From Xestospongia muta (lineage: Eukaryota > Porifera > Demospongiae > Haplosclerida > Petrosiidae), in the NCBI GenBank assembly GCA_963693285.1, contig OY848918.1, forward strand, positions 4,779,876 through 4,843,875: a stretch of DNA of 64,000 nt, in the 5' to 3' direction. Below the pieces are notes generated by a model, which searched no databases, was not told the DNA's origin, and saw only the letters and a program-made list of their open reading frames with translations. Shown here one piece after another: positions 49,282-61,382 of this stretch (the first letter of the stretch is position 1; each line of letters starts with the position of its first letter). Made by a program: the position numbers and the translations under genes.

Positions 49282-51423
49282 ATGGATCTAGAGAAGACAA
49301 CATGGCTACTACTGATATTGTTAGTATCTATTATATTAAAATGTACAGGTATAATTATATTAATAACTAATGTACTATTTTACTTAGTTTTATTATATAG
49401 CTGTTCAGTTCATATTTACTCCATCTCCTAACATTGGAGTCTATCAACTAGCACATTACCAATGTTTAGTGGATCATACTGGCCTGAGTGTTAGTTGGTA
49501 TGTTAATGGAACAGGTTCTACTAACAAGGAAATTATTCAACTTGATATCATCACAAGTGGAGCAGCATCTTCTGCTTCTAATCTTACCATACCTGGATAT
49601 CCTCAATATAACAACACAGTAGTGAGATGTGTTGCGTCAGGATTTGTTGATGGTAATAATTACTTCAACTTCAGTGAATCTACTCTGAGAATACACGGTA
49701 ACACACTCTCTGATATATGTTATTATATCTCCTCTCATTAGGTCAACTAGCTGCTGTCAACAACTTGACATGTCATGTACAAAGTCAGGATATAAACTGT
49801 TTCTGGTCTCCTCCCTTCTCTCTGATATCCATACCTGGTTATATCATCAATGTTACTTATGGAGGAGAACTAGTTACACAGAACACTACATCTTCTACAA
49901 CATATGCATGGCAGTACTGTCCCAGTCAATTTGGTACATATACAATTAGTGTAGCTGGTAATAACTCAGCTGGAGAAGGAGAGATAAGTACCACATCACT
50001 ACATGTACCAGGAGGTATTATCACTATGGTTACTAATATATAATTTATTACTTTGATTTTAGTTAATATAAGTAATTTAACAACTACATTTATCAGATCA
50101 GTTAATAGTTGGATACTAAATGTAACAATATACGATTTGGTAAGTTACATTATGATATCTCTAGATACCTCATGTTTGTGATATTAGGAACTTCAACAAT
50201 GTACACACACACTGGAGTCAGCTCAACTAAATGTTGTTATATACAATGAAAATAATTCTTCTATATTTCTAAATAATTCAATAATTATAACTGATGTAGG
50301 AGTTATTGTTGTTACCATCTATATTGTAAATATAACTGAGAATAAAATATGGAAGACAAGAATGAGTTTATCATTACCAAGTGGAGCTGTTATTGATGTA
50401 ACAGAATCAACTGTACTAAGTAAGTACATTATAAATGACTTACAAATATTTTCTCATTGATTAGGTACATATGACATTACTGAAGCTACCCTATATAATG
50501 ACCTAAGTAATATTGGTAGAATATGTTACAGTTGTCATTTTATAAGAGGAGCTATTGTTAAAGGTTGTCTTATTTCATTAACCTCCTCTACCTACAGTAC
50601 TAACGTATCATTGATGTGTTCTCTAGTATGTAATAGTACAGTAAATGGATGTACATATGATATACCTACTGGTATATATAATATGTATGTATATGATATT
50701 GAAGAGGAGGATACATTATCAGATGAGTGGGCAATATCATCTTCTAATATCACTATTACTGGATTGGGACCAACATACACATCTTTTGAAATAACTTGTC
50801 CTATATCATGTTATGTTTCCATTGTGACAGTATTTCCTACTGCTTGTCCAATATCAACAAGTCCTGTTTCCTCTTTGACTAGTAAGTAATCATTAGTACC
50901 TTTTTTATCTTTATTATATCTCTATGTATGTTATATAGATGATACACAAGTTGATAAAAGTTTCATAACAGCTACTGGTATATTAGGAGGTAATAAACAT
51001 GACAATAATATAAACACTAGTAGTTGTATCATTATAAGTTAGTAAATAGTTGAAGCTCAACAAGAAAACTGTTGTCATATAATTATATTATCATGTATAC
51101 TGTATAATGTATTACTGTAATATCTAGGTAGTCTAGTGGGTGTGTCAATTCTAATACTGGTATGTACTGTACTAGTACATATAGTGATATGTTGGATAAG
51201 AAGAACTAAGTCACTGAGACAAGGTAATACTAACAGTGGGAATAGTTTGTAAATGGTATTATCCATTGTAGGTATTGTACCATCTCCTGTTAATCCACTA
51301 ACAGATACTGTCCCTGATCAAGTTATACCTCAATATGAGAATGTTGATATGATCACAAATACACTACCTACTACTGAACTAGAGATGAAGACATGTGCTG
51401 CATATGGTGTGATAAAATATTGA
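49282..51423 (+). CDS. Receptor J: Ig/FN3 type I membrane protein (type II ectodomain)
   Basis: Nine exons: 49282-49348, 49401-49697, 49742-50014, 50063-50139, 50188-50419, 50465-50881, 50939-50989, 51128-51223, 51272-51423; 553 residues, in frame. Leader 1-22 (MDLEKTTWLLLILLVS); Ig-like about 23-121; FN3-like about 122-212 with NCFWSPP (Ser of the usual CSW replaced by Phe) and two extra codons before WQYC; type II modules about 213-315 and 316-430; stalk with two CPIS motifs; TM about 474-494; tail with QYENVD and AYGVIKY. Leader, Ig, TM, tail and 2.2 kb of upstream DNA match gene B closely, but the middle exons are the D/G type, as expected from exon-block exchange or gene conversion. Surface recognition is inferred. 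Confidence 0.9.
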
Positions 51424-54400
51424 AAGAACAGCTGCTCAAGCGTTTATTCAGAGGACTATTATTATATTGTCAATGACTTTTTCAAATGAAGTTAATAAGC
51501 TAAATGAACTTTTGACCTCATATATATAATGTCATTGTTTTGTTGCAATATTTATCATTTATTAATGTGTGTATACAATTTAAGACATATGATTGTATAT
51601 ATGATTATTAACACAACTTACATAACTATTCATTATATTAAGAAATAACAATTGTTATTAATAGCACAATTAATTATCAAGATCACATAATAATATTGGA
51701 AAAATAAAAAAATAACTTGAGTGTATAACAATTACACAATGATTAAAGTATAACATATTATGACGAGGTATATCATAATGTAATGTGGTAGTAGTATCCT
51801 CTATATAGAGATGAACTAGACAAGTTTCACTTCCAATAATAAAGTTATATTGTAGACATTAAACTGTTATCAGAGATATTGACAATAGAGAGATCTAATA
51901 GATCATGAGTACTGTTATGATATGAGGTTTAATAAATTTACAGCACTACATACATCCATGCATAAAATAATGACAACTGCAAACATGTAGTCAGTTATTA
52001 TACAGGTGTACTTGTAAGAGTATAGGTGAGGCTGACAACAAAAAAGAAAAGAAGACCAACCTAAGCTCTTTGATCATTTAAGAAAACATTGAAAGAAAAT
52101 AGGATATCTAAGACAATAGTGTATTATTCTAGTATATAAAGGAGACACATAGAAATGAAAAATAAAAGATATACATGGAAATGAGTAAGACTATCATTAC
52201 CATTACTGCTGGTTGAAACTGGTTAACACTGTAACTAAATGTAGTTACACATTATCTAATACTGATCAGTTGAAAAAAGTCAGCTATTCTTTTGAAGTTA
52301 TTAAGGATCTAGTTACTTATGTTTCTCCACATGTAATATGGTTTATTTTATTATATTATATTATATTAATCATTATTATATTATATATAAATTGTACTGT
52401 CAATGTACATATAACACTGTCAGTTCAGTAAACCACATATAATTATTATATCAATGTAATTATAATACTGTTAGTTCAATAAACCACATATCATAATATA
52501 TAATACATATTATACTAATATTATAATTATATTATATTATTATAACATACTTAATATAATTGTACATTAATGTGTACTATTGGATTAAGTACATGTTATG
52601 ATATCTCCAGTTCTATATGTACATGTACACAGATGTTCATTGTTGTAAGCAAAGAAGGAATTATATACTCCTAAACAGAATGTCCTAATGTGTTGATCCA
52701 CTTGTCAAGCTAAAACACCTGACAATACAGTAGTTAATAGTCTAATATGTGTAGGAAAAATTAACATATTGGAGCAGATTGTCACATTAGCTTAGGATAA
52801 CATTGAAATGAAATGGAGTAACTGAAATAAACAAAGTCTGTATTATGTAAACATCACAAATGATTTGCTATTTATTTACGTAAGCATTATGTCATAAGGT
52901 CACTACTTATCAATGTAATTATAATGTAGTATAGTTGCATATGTCAAATGTATTAACTCACCTCTTTGTGTATAGTGTGCTGCTAATTTAGTAAATCAAA
53001 TATCATAACATATACCTAATCTATTTGTAAGCAATGTTTATGTATATAAACAAGGTAAAATAGGTAAGATTGTCATTATTAATCTCATATATATACTGCT
53101 GTAGTAATTAAGTCCTCAGAAATATAAAGGGGAGTTCATTTACTATAGTTTCTCACATGATATTGTAATTATATATCTAGTGCTATTATGTACAGATACA
53201 ATATACATTCAAAGTTTCAACTAACCAGAAGTTCCTAAGGAGCTGATCCATTAATTACCTGGATAGACTAGTAGTTTATAACCATTATCATAAAGTGATA
53301 TACACGAACATATAAAATTAAGTAACAGTAGAGTTGACATTCAATTTCTCTTAATCTATTGATAACAATAAATTTACCTTCAGTAGTATGGCAGGATATA
53401 TCATACGAAATATTACCATTTATAAATATAATACTGAACTTTGTAATGATCTAAAAATCAAAGCTGTCACATGTTATAATATTGTGAATTTTAACAAATT
53501 CTCTAGTAAAAACATGCTGTTATTAGTACTTTGTTAAGTTTAATCAACATGACTATCAAACTCACAGTAACCTCATAACAATTACATTCATGTATTTTAT
53601 TCTGATGTTATTCTTTAATAACAAAGGATAATATCTTCTGGCACATTATGGTCATTGTGTCTACAATATGACTGATGAAGTATGTATCTTTTTGGAGTCA
53701 CATCAAAATTCACAATGGTCCCTTAATTTCTGCTAGTTCAAGTGAAGGGTATAACTAATAACTATATGTTTAATAATATAATGACTTGTTTTAATATACT
53801 AGCTCTATTATTGTATTTATGTCTCTAGTGCTATGTGTACAAATACCCAGTACAATCAAGGTTACAAGCAAAGAAGGAAGAAGACCTTATCTTCTTAACC
53901 ACTAACCTAGAAGCTCAGGCACACATGTCATGTTAAAAGTACCTAATGGACCAGTAGTTTTCAATTTAAACATAAACAGACATAATTTAACAATCAGTAT
54001 TGTTGACATTTTAGTAGCAATGTATGTATAATGTGTCACATCAGTTTGTATTTACATGTGATGGATCTACAAAAGACATCATTACTCAATATGGCATGAA
54101 TTATCAGCTGTAAGTTGATATACACAGTATATAATATTGTATATCAGTTTGTAGGAGTCTAGTCTCTTTTGTGAAGTAGGAGGTATTTGTCAAATGTCAT
54201 TGATGTGAGATGGATCCACAAAAGAGACATCATTAGTCCAATATGTCATGATGTATTAGTATAGTTGATATACACATATATAATATTGTATATCAGTTTG
54301 TAAAGGTCCTGTCTCTTTTGTGAAGGAATAGGTATTTACTATCAAACTTCATTGATATGAGATGGATCTACAAGGGTCAAACAGGACCTCTATTGTTTTT

Positions 54401-54892
54401 TTCTTTTTTATATAATTATAACAATGCTAAGTATACATTGATACCAGTAAAGAGTATAATGTAAGTAAGGACCAATGCTATCTTTAGTTCTAAGTAACAT
54501 TAGAATAGATGTCTGTACATCTGAATATGATGTTCACAATTCAGACAACTGTCAGAATCAATTGTATTGATGTATAGAAACTACCTAATGTTACTATTGT
54601 TCCTTCTGATCTCCATTCAATAGTATATAGTGTTTTTCTACTATATACCTACTAATTCAGTACTATATAATACAATAACAGTACAGAAATATCGACAATA
54701 TCAGTTAGAAAAACTGTATTCCAAATATGAACCATCTAATGATGAATATGTCATATTTATAGGTACATATAATACAATAATATATGATGGATTGTCACAA
54801 ATCATATTAACATAAAAAGATATCATTGACAATGAGTGTACATAATAACTAAATCTATCTCTCTGGGTTATGAAAATAGGAAGTTTATCATT
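51424..54892. repeat. Downstream block of gene J, duplicate of 14.2-17.0 kb
   Basis: 51741-51862 (-) is a partial copy of the isolated exon at 32681-32974. 52020-52850 matches 1-780 and 14240-15190, with a death-domain 5' scrap at 52290-52335 (KDLVTYVSPHVI still readable). 52850-54830 follows 15200-16930. No intact gene is seen. Confidence 0.6.
54642..54815 (+). pseudogene. Tyrosine-rich tail exon remnant
   Basis: An open stretch encodes SVLYNTITV, YSKYEPSNDEYV and NTIIYDGL, alignable to VPYSTIMHE, YSENRLSDEEN and STQLYDH of gene I. Several tyrosines sit in YxxI/L contexts. It lacks a splice acceptor in register and a neighbouring TM or death-domain exon, so it is probably a relic (better preserved than the copy at 16759). 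Confidence 0.55.
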
Positions 54893-55029
54893 ATAATATA
54901 ATATAATATAATATAATATAATATAATATAATACAATATAATATAATATAATATAATATAATATAATATAATATAATATAATATAATATAATACAATATA
55001 ATATAATATAATATAATATAATATAATAC
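54893..55029. repeat. TATAA pentanucleotide array
   Basis: The longest array of the ATAAT unit in the window, with two ATACA interruptions spaced 60 bp apart that suggest internal duplication of the array itself. Confidence 0.9.
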
Positions 55030-56414
55030 ACGTGTGACATTATAATATCAAATATGTTATTGATCTATTCCTTTGTTTATAAATCACTGTCAGTTCAGAG
55101 AATTCAATGTTATAACATCAAATTGTATACAGTAGATACTAAATGAAATGATACATATGATATACTGGAATAGAGGAAAAACATATTAATATCTCACTAT
55201 CTTATTATATATCTATTTTAATGACAAACAATTATTGAATATGGTTCTCCATTACAGTTACAATTTCAGTGTCATATGATCAATTGTTATTAACATATCT
55301 AGTTCCCAAAACACACACATGTGTGTATGAACAAGTTGATTGCTATGAGATTACCGATATCAAATGATAAAGGATATCAAGTTCCTGGAAACTCATTACT
55401 TTGATTTGATATCAATAATAATAAATATGTGTCTATAGTATATAATAGTAGTACATGACAATCAGACAGACAGTAGAACTGACTATGTATAATAATATTA
55501 ATTAGTTATATTATAGATGAATACTAGTTAGTGGCTAGATATAACTTTAATACCACTTTGATATATCAGTTATTTGTTTACTGTAGTGTAGTGATAATAT
55601 CTTATATACAATGATCACTAGTAGATTTGAGAGTCCATTATATTATGATAATTGGTATCATTATATTGACTTAAAACTAATTGTCAATCCAATATCTAAT
55701 ATATATTGGACATATTTAACCCAAGAATAGTAATGACACTGTGTTATATCATTTTATGTACAACCTCTACAAGGTACATGTTATATATATAACTTAATAT
55801 TGTCCTTCATATGACATAATAAACAATTAAATGATGATAACTATCATACCAATTAATATTAACAAATACTACTGGGAGACTGTGTATTCTAATATTATTA
55901 TTATTCATCACACACTAGACTTGAGATACAATTTAATATCACTGTTCCTGATATGGAAAAAGAAGCAGCTACAGATGTTTTCTGTTCTGGAGAATAAGTC
56001 AATCAAAGAACTGAAGTCATGTAGGTATGATGGTGTTTAGTGATATATGTTATAGTTAAAAACTATTAATTGGTGACCCATAATGATGTTATTGAACAAG
56101 TACCAATATAAAGAATACATTATAAGAACAGTCGTTATACTATACTGGTATGTAAAACAACAGCTCATTGATGTGACCATAAAATATAAGTGTCCTTTTA
56201 TCAAACCTATAGGACGTACAGTCAAGGTATTTTGTCTCTTATTTAAGTACTTTTAATGTTATCACTATATTGTAACAAACTTATAGGACATTCAGTCAAG
56301 GTATTTATTCTAAACACCTTGGAACCAATAAACCTCAATGTAATGATCAGAGAGATATCCATATTTCCCACTATTCACACTAACAGATTTCACTGTGAGA
56401 CATTGTAGCAATAA

Positions 56415-56722
56415 TGTACCAATACACTAATATACCAATATAAAAAAATGCCCATGTACCAATATCCCAATATATTAATATACCAATATGCCAATACATT
56501 AATATACCAATGTACCAATATACCAATATACCAATTTACCAATATGCCAATATATTAATATACCAATGTACTAATATACCAATATGCCAATATATTAATA
56601 TAGCAATGTACTAATATACCAATATACTAATGTACCAATTACCAATATAATGATATAGCAATATACCAATATACCAATGTACTAATGTACTAATGTACCA
56701 ATTTACCAATGTACCTATGTAA
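56415..56722. repeat. ACCAATATAC-like minisatellite, array 3
   Basis: About 30 degenerate 10-11 bp units, the longest of the four arrays, followed by the same ATGATGTCAACCAAACTATAA flank as the others. Confidence 0.85.
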
Positions 56723-59619
56723 CAAGAGTAAAAATGATGTCAACCAAACTATAATACTAAAAAGACTTTTTAATAATTTTCTATAAAACTATTGACTCAT
56801 ATAGACATGCTGATATAATAACTAGCATTATTTATTGAAACAATCAATTATAATTCTCTTATACAACATTTGATCTGTTAGACTGAAATTAATAAAACAT
56901 AGAATCAGATATTTTTCATTTACTACTGATGTCATATATTATAGGATTATCTCATAGTTCTAACCCCTTTTATTATTATATTTATAAATAAATAAAAAAA
57001 TCTCAATTAATATTCCCTATCATTATATAGAGATATAATAAATGTATAATGTCATAGATAGTATTATTTTCATTTTCAATATCTCTTGATCTACCAATAA
57101 CAATAAATTTACACTCAGTGGTAAGTGATATATATCATACATATTATTATCATTTGTAAACACAATACTGAACTTTCTGTCACATGTTATAATAATGTAA
57201 ATTACAATCAACTCTCTAGTTAAAACATTATTTTATAACAAATAAGAGAGTTCATAATATTATCTGTACTGCAATAACTAACTATATAAGCTTTGAGAAT
57301 GTATATTTATGGCCAATAGTGTTCCATTGTTACAGCGATCTTCTCCTCTGTAAGTTCATGTAATATGTGTATTATACTATATTATATTATATTATATTAT
57401 ATTATATTATATTATTGTATTATATTATATTATATTATATTACAGTTCAAAATAATAGTGAAAGTAAGTCAACTCAACTCACATTGACATTATAATTTAT
57501 GAGAATTTGTCAATTTGTAGATTAATACAGAAATGTCTGTATTAAGTTATAGTATAAGTACGTAAGAACTGACATGAAAAGGTTATATGTATGATGTCAA
57601 TTAACAATTGTATGTGTTAGCAAACCTTACACAGTACTACATTATACATGTACAATGAAACTGAAACAGACAACAAAAGATAAAAATGATGCTATAATTA
57701 TGTTATATTATGATAAATAATATTTCATTTAACTAAGTGTGCTGGTGTACTGGTACACTGAACTAACAGTGGTCAATGGTATATTAGTACTTTGGACTAT
57801 AATATATTTCATATTAATATACTGTGCAGTTTACAGTTGTTGTATTTCATATCACTGGCTCTACTGAGGTCCATAGAGTTACTAACTAGATTATTAGTTA
57901 TAATAAATATTGATAATAGTATTAAATTTAAATACTGAAATAATTAACAATATCAATTAATACTATATATGGTTTTGGTTACTAACTTACAAAAGTATAC
58001 TATGTTATTTGATTGTTATTTGATCGTTAATGTAGACTATTATGATATAAAATTCATACTTCACATATGTACATGCTAAACTGTATCATTAGAAGACATC
58101 TGTTGAACTATATTATCTATCAATTCCACTTTAGTTAGTAATTAAAATGATATGATGTTAATACATTTTGATGATTTTCATAGGGATTCTCACATCCATA
58201 AGTTTTTTAAAACAACCACTTTATTTTAACAGTGATATATAAATACATAGTTGTTTATAACTCACTATTGATAAATCTTATTTATATTACCATAATTATT
58301 GTTATTATCATATATAGTTCCCAAAACATATACCTGTGTGTATGAACAAGTGTTGATTGTTATGACATTACTAGTATCAAGAGATAAAGGATATCAAGTT
58401 TTTGGAAACTCATTACTTTGATTTGATATCAATATAATAAGAAATGTGTATCTATAGTATATAATAGTAGTACATGACAATCAGACAGACAGTAGTACTG
58501 ACTATGTATAATAATATCAATTAGTTATATTATAGATGAACAGTAATTGACGACAAGATACAACTTTAATACCACTTTGATATATCAGTTATTTGTTTAC
58601 TGTAGTGTAGTGATAATATCTTATATACAATGATCACTAGTAAATTGGAGAGTACATTATATTATGACAATTGGTATCATTATATTGACTTAAAACTAAT
58701 TGTCAATCCAATATCTAATATATATTGGATATATTAAAGTTAAAAGTAGTAATGATATTTTGTTATATCATATTATGTACAACCTCCAATAAGGTACATG
58801 TTATATATATAACTTGATATTGTCCTTTATATGACATAATGAACCAATGTATTACGATAATTGTAATATCAATTAATGTTAACAAATACCACTGGGAGAC
58901 TGTGTAATCTAATAATTATTATTCATGATAAAAAATACCACTGTCCTATATGGAAGCAGAAAAAGCTATAGACATTTTTCTCGAGTGTAAGTTGTTGAAT
59001 CTGCTATGGATTGTATAAATCAGTACAAGAACTGAAACCATGGAGGTATGATAGCTTTCAGTGATATGTGATATGATTATAAACTATTGATTGATAACCC
59101 ATAGTCATGTTATTAAACAACCATATAGTCGTAATAATTATCTTGAAAATTTTTATAGAATTACACTGAGAGGTTGATTATTTATAGATTATTTAACAGT
59201 TTAAAAGTATTGGTCAAAGTAAGTCAATTCAATCTACATTGTGATTTTATTTTGAGAGAATTAGTCAATATTAATTTAGAGAAATGTGTATTTATATCAA
59301 ATCAATATTAATACCAATATAATAAATACATTATAAGAACAGTCTTTATACTATCATATACTAGTATGTAAAACAACAGGTTGTTGATGTGACCTAAGTA
59401 ATTATAAATGCCTTTTTATCTGAGACTTTGTCTCTTATTTAAATAATTTCAATGTTATCACTATATTGTAACAAACCTACAGGAAATATGATTGAAGTAT
59501 CTATCATGAACACCTTGGAACAAATAAAACTCAGTGTAATGATGAGAGAGGTATCATAGTTCCCACTATTCACATTAACAGATTACACTGTGACACCATG
59601 ATAACAATTTAACAATATA

Positions 59620-59802
59620 GTAATTTACCAATATACCAATATAAAAATATGCAAATATACCAATATGCCACTATATTAATGTGCCAGTGTATCAATATAC
59701 TAATGTACCAATATGTCAATGTACCAATATACCAATGTACCATATGCCAATATACCAATGTACCAATATACTAATGTACTAATATACCATTGTACCAATT
59801 AC
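59620..59802. repeat. ACCAATATAC-like minisatellite, array 4
   Basis: The most degenerate of the four arrays. The usual downstream flank is absent here. Confidence 0.75.
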
Positions 59803-60315
59803 AATGAGCTTACTATTATAATAGTAAGTTGTATATGTTTTATATGATTATTAACATAGTAACTGAACTCTGTAATGGTATAAAATTACAGCTGTGACAT
59901 CTTATAATAACATGAATTACTTTTAAATCTCTCTAGTAAAAATATTACATAGTTAGATATTGGAGTAACTATTTTAAGTACTCTCTTGTTAATTATTTTA
60001 TTCTTGGACTACTTTATGCACAATACTATACTGTATTTGTCACATATCTGTCACATGCCTGATCGGCTGGAAATAAATGTCATTTATTATTATTTATGTA
60101 TTTTTTACGCTGTGAGTCCAGAGAAAGTACTATGGGAAATTATTAATATAATTAATTAATATAAATAAATAAATGTATATAATTATGCCATTTAGAAGTT
60201 TTAAGGCTGGGTTTACGGTCTAGGATGTAGTAAAAAGCGATCGAGGAAGCTAGTCGAATGGTTAGTAGCATACCGTAGGTGAATCTACTCGAAATTGGCT
60301 CCTAAATATATATCA

Positions 60316-60350
60316 GCAGTTTACGTTGGAGCCCTTCGTGAAAAAGTATG
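60316..60350 (+). promoter_or_regulatory. Possible 5' UTR exon of receptor I
   Basis: ATATCAGCAGTTTACGTTGG and the following GTGAAAAA before a GTATGT site match 36298-36332 upstream of G. The surrounding 60200-60350 is less AT-rich and non-repetitive, so this may be the first non-coding exon and promoter region of gene I. Confidence 0.4.
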
Positions 60351-60849
60351 TACTATTTTATAATAATAAGAACAATGTTTTATCTGAATGACTTAAAAAG
60401 TGTAACCATATTTGATAAATTTTATGTATAACTTGATGAGCCTATGCGCGCACTGTAAAAAATTATCATGATTGCATAATAACAGTTACACATAGCAAAA
60501 TTTTGATGCAAAAGTAAGCATTATCCTGTTTTAGTTACTAATGTATAATGTATAATGGACTTGACTGTCTATTTATCTAATTGTTTAATGATTTATTTAA
60601 TTATTAAGCAAAATAAAATAATGGGCCAAGCTTAAGGTTGTTACTATGGATTTATATGTTGGCTTCAATATATTTGTACTAATTTTAAAGCAATTTACTG
60701 TATTTCCTTGGCTTCTATTTCGTTTCTGATATTTTGAGCAGGTCTCTAAACACGGAGGCCTTGCATTGGACTTGAACATTTTGAAACATAAATAAGAGCA
60801 ACACGAGTATACATAGCTAGATGTGGAAAGGGTGTGGTCAGTAGGCCTT

Positions 60850-60945
60850 AATTGAGACCAAGCCTCTATTTAACAATTTGACTCAGATTGTCCAACCCTC
60901 AATTTGAGACTGGGCCTCTATTTGGAGTAGGCATCTATTTGAGGA
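60850..60945. repeat. Degenerate GCCTCTATTTG repeats
   Basis: Three or four irregular copies of a unit like GAGAC-n-RGCCTCTATTTG occur, the last as GGCATCTATTTGAGG. An imperfect inverted repeat (60976-60993 with 61024-61041, one mismatch) follows directly. Confidence 0.55.
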
Positions 60946-60975
60946 GCCATAGTATTTCTTTTAACAATAATACTC

Positions 60976-61041
60976 AAACTGCCATCATGTTAACCTTAAA
61001 AGTAGCTTTAACTTTATTTAAGATTAACGTGATGGCAGTTT
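60976..61041. repeat. 18-bp imperfect inverted repeat
   Basis: AAACTGCCATCATGTTAA at 60976-60993 pairs with 61024-61041 with one mismatch, around a 30-nt loop. It may be a small MITE or a hairpin. Confidence 0.65.
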
Positions 61042-61382
61042 GGATTATATTTCTGTTAAAATAAATAAGCTACTTTAAAATAAACTCAAACGTGTACATG
61101 ATTCCATAGTAAAAGTGCTAGCCCTGGTCCAACATCTTATTTTTGACTAAAATTAAAGTAAAGATTGATACTTCTAATCATTACATAGGTTTATAAACAG
61201 TCAATTCCATATTGCATCAGTAATCAAAACAGTGTAATGTTTATTTTTTGGATCAAAATTTGCTAATTGCAACTTGTATAGCCATATATTGGTTAAATCA
61301 GCCAATCAATTTTTACAGTGATGTATAAAGTGCACTAATTACATCTACCAGTATTTCTCTTATGTTTTAACGAGCCAAGAAA

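Larger units (their letters stand above)
55030..60300. repeat. Repeat mosaic between J and I
   Basis: 55040-55960 and 58310-58960 are copies of parts of 9940-10800. 56270-57310 copies the minisatellite block (array at 56415-56722), and 57310-58260 copies parts of 40430-41900 and 20040-20160. A TTATA array lies at 57371-57443. 59320-59800 is a fourth, shorter minisatellite block (59620-59802). 59810-60300 shows no repeat I could match. No gene is seen. Confidence 0.5.

Noticed and set aside
56415..56722. Minisatellite as a CRISPR array
   Set aside because: Units are about 10 bp, contiguous, without unique spacers, in an intron-rich eukaryotic context.
60597..60779. 60-codon minus-strand frame upstream of gene I
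   Set aside because: No recognisable domain, no splice context and no second copy in the window.
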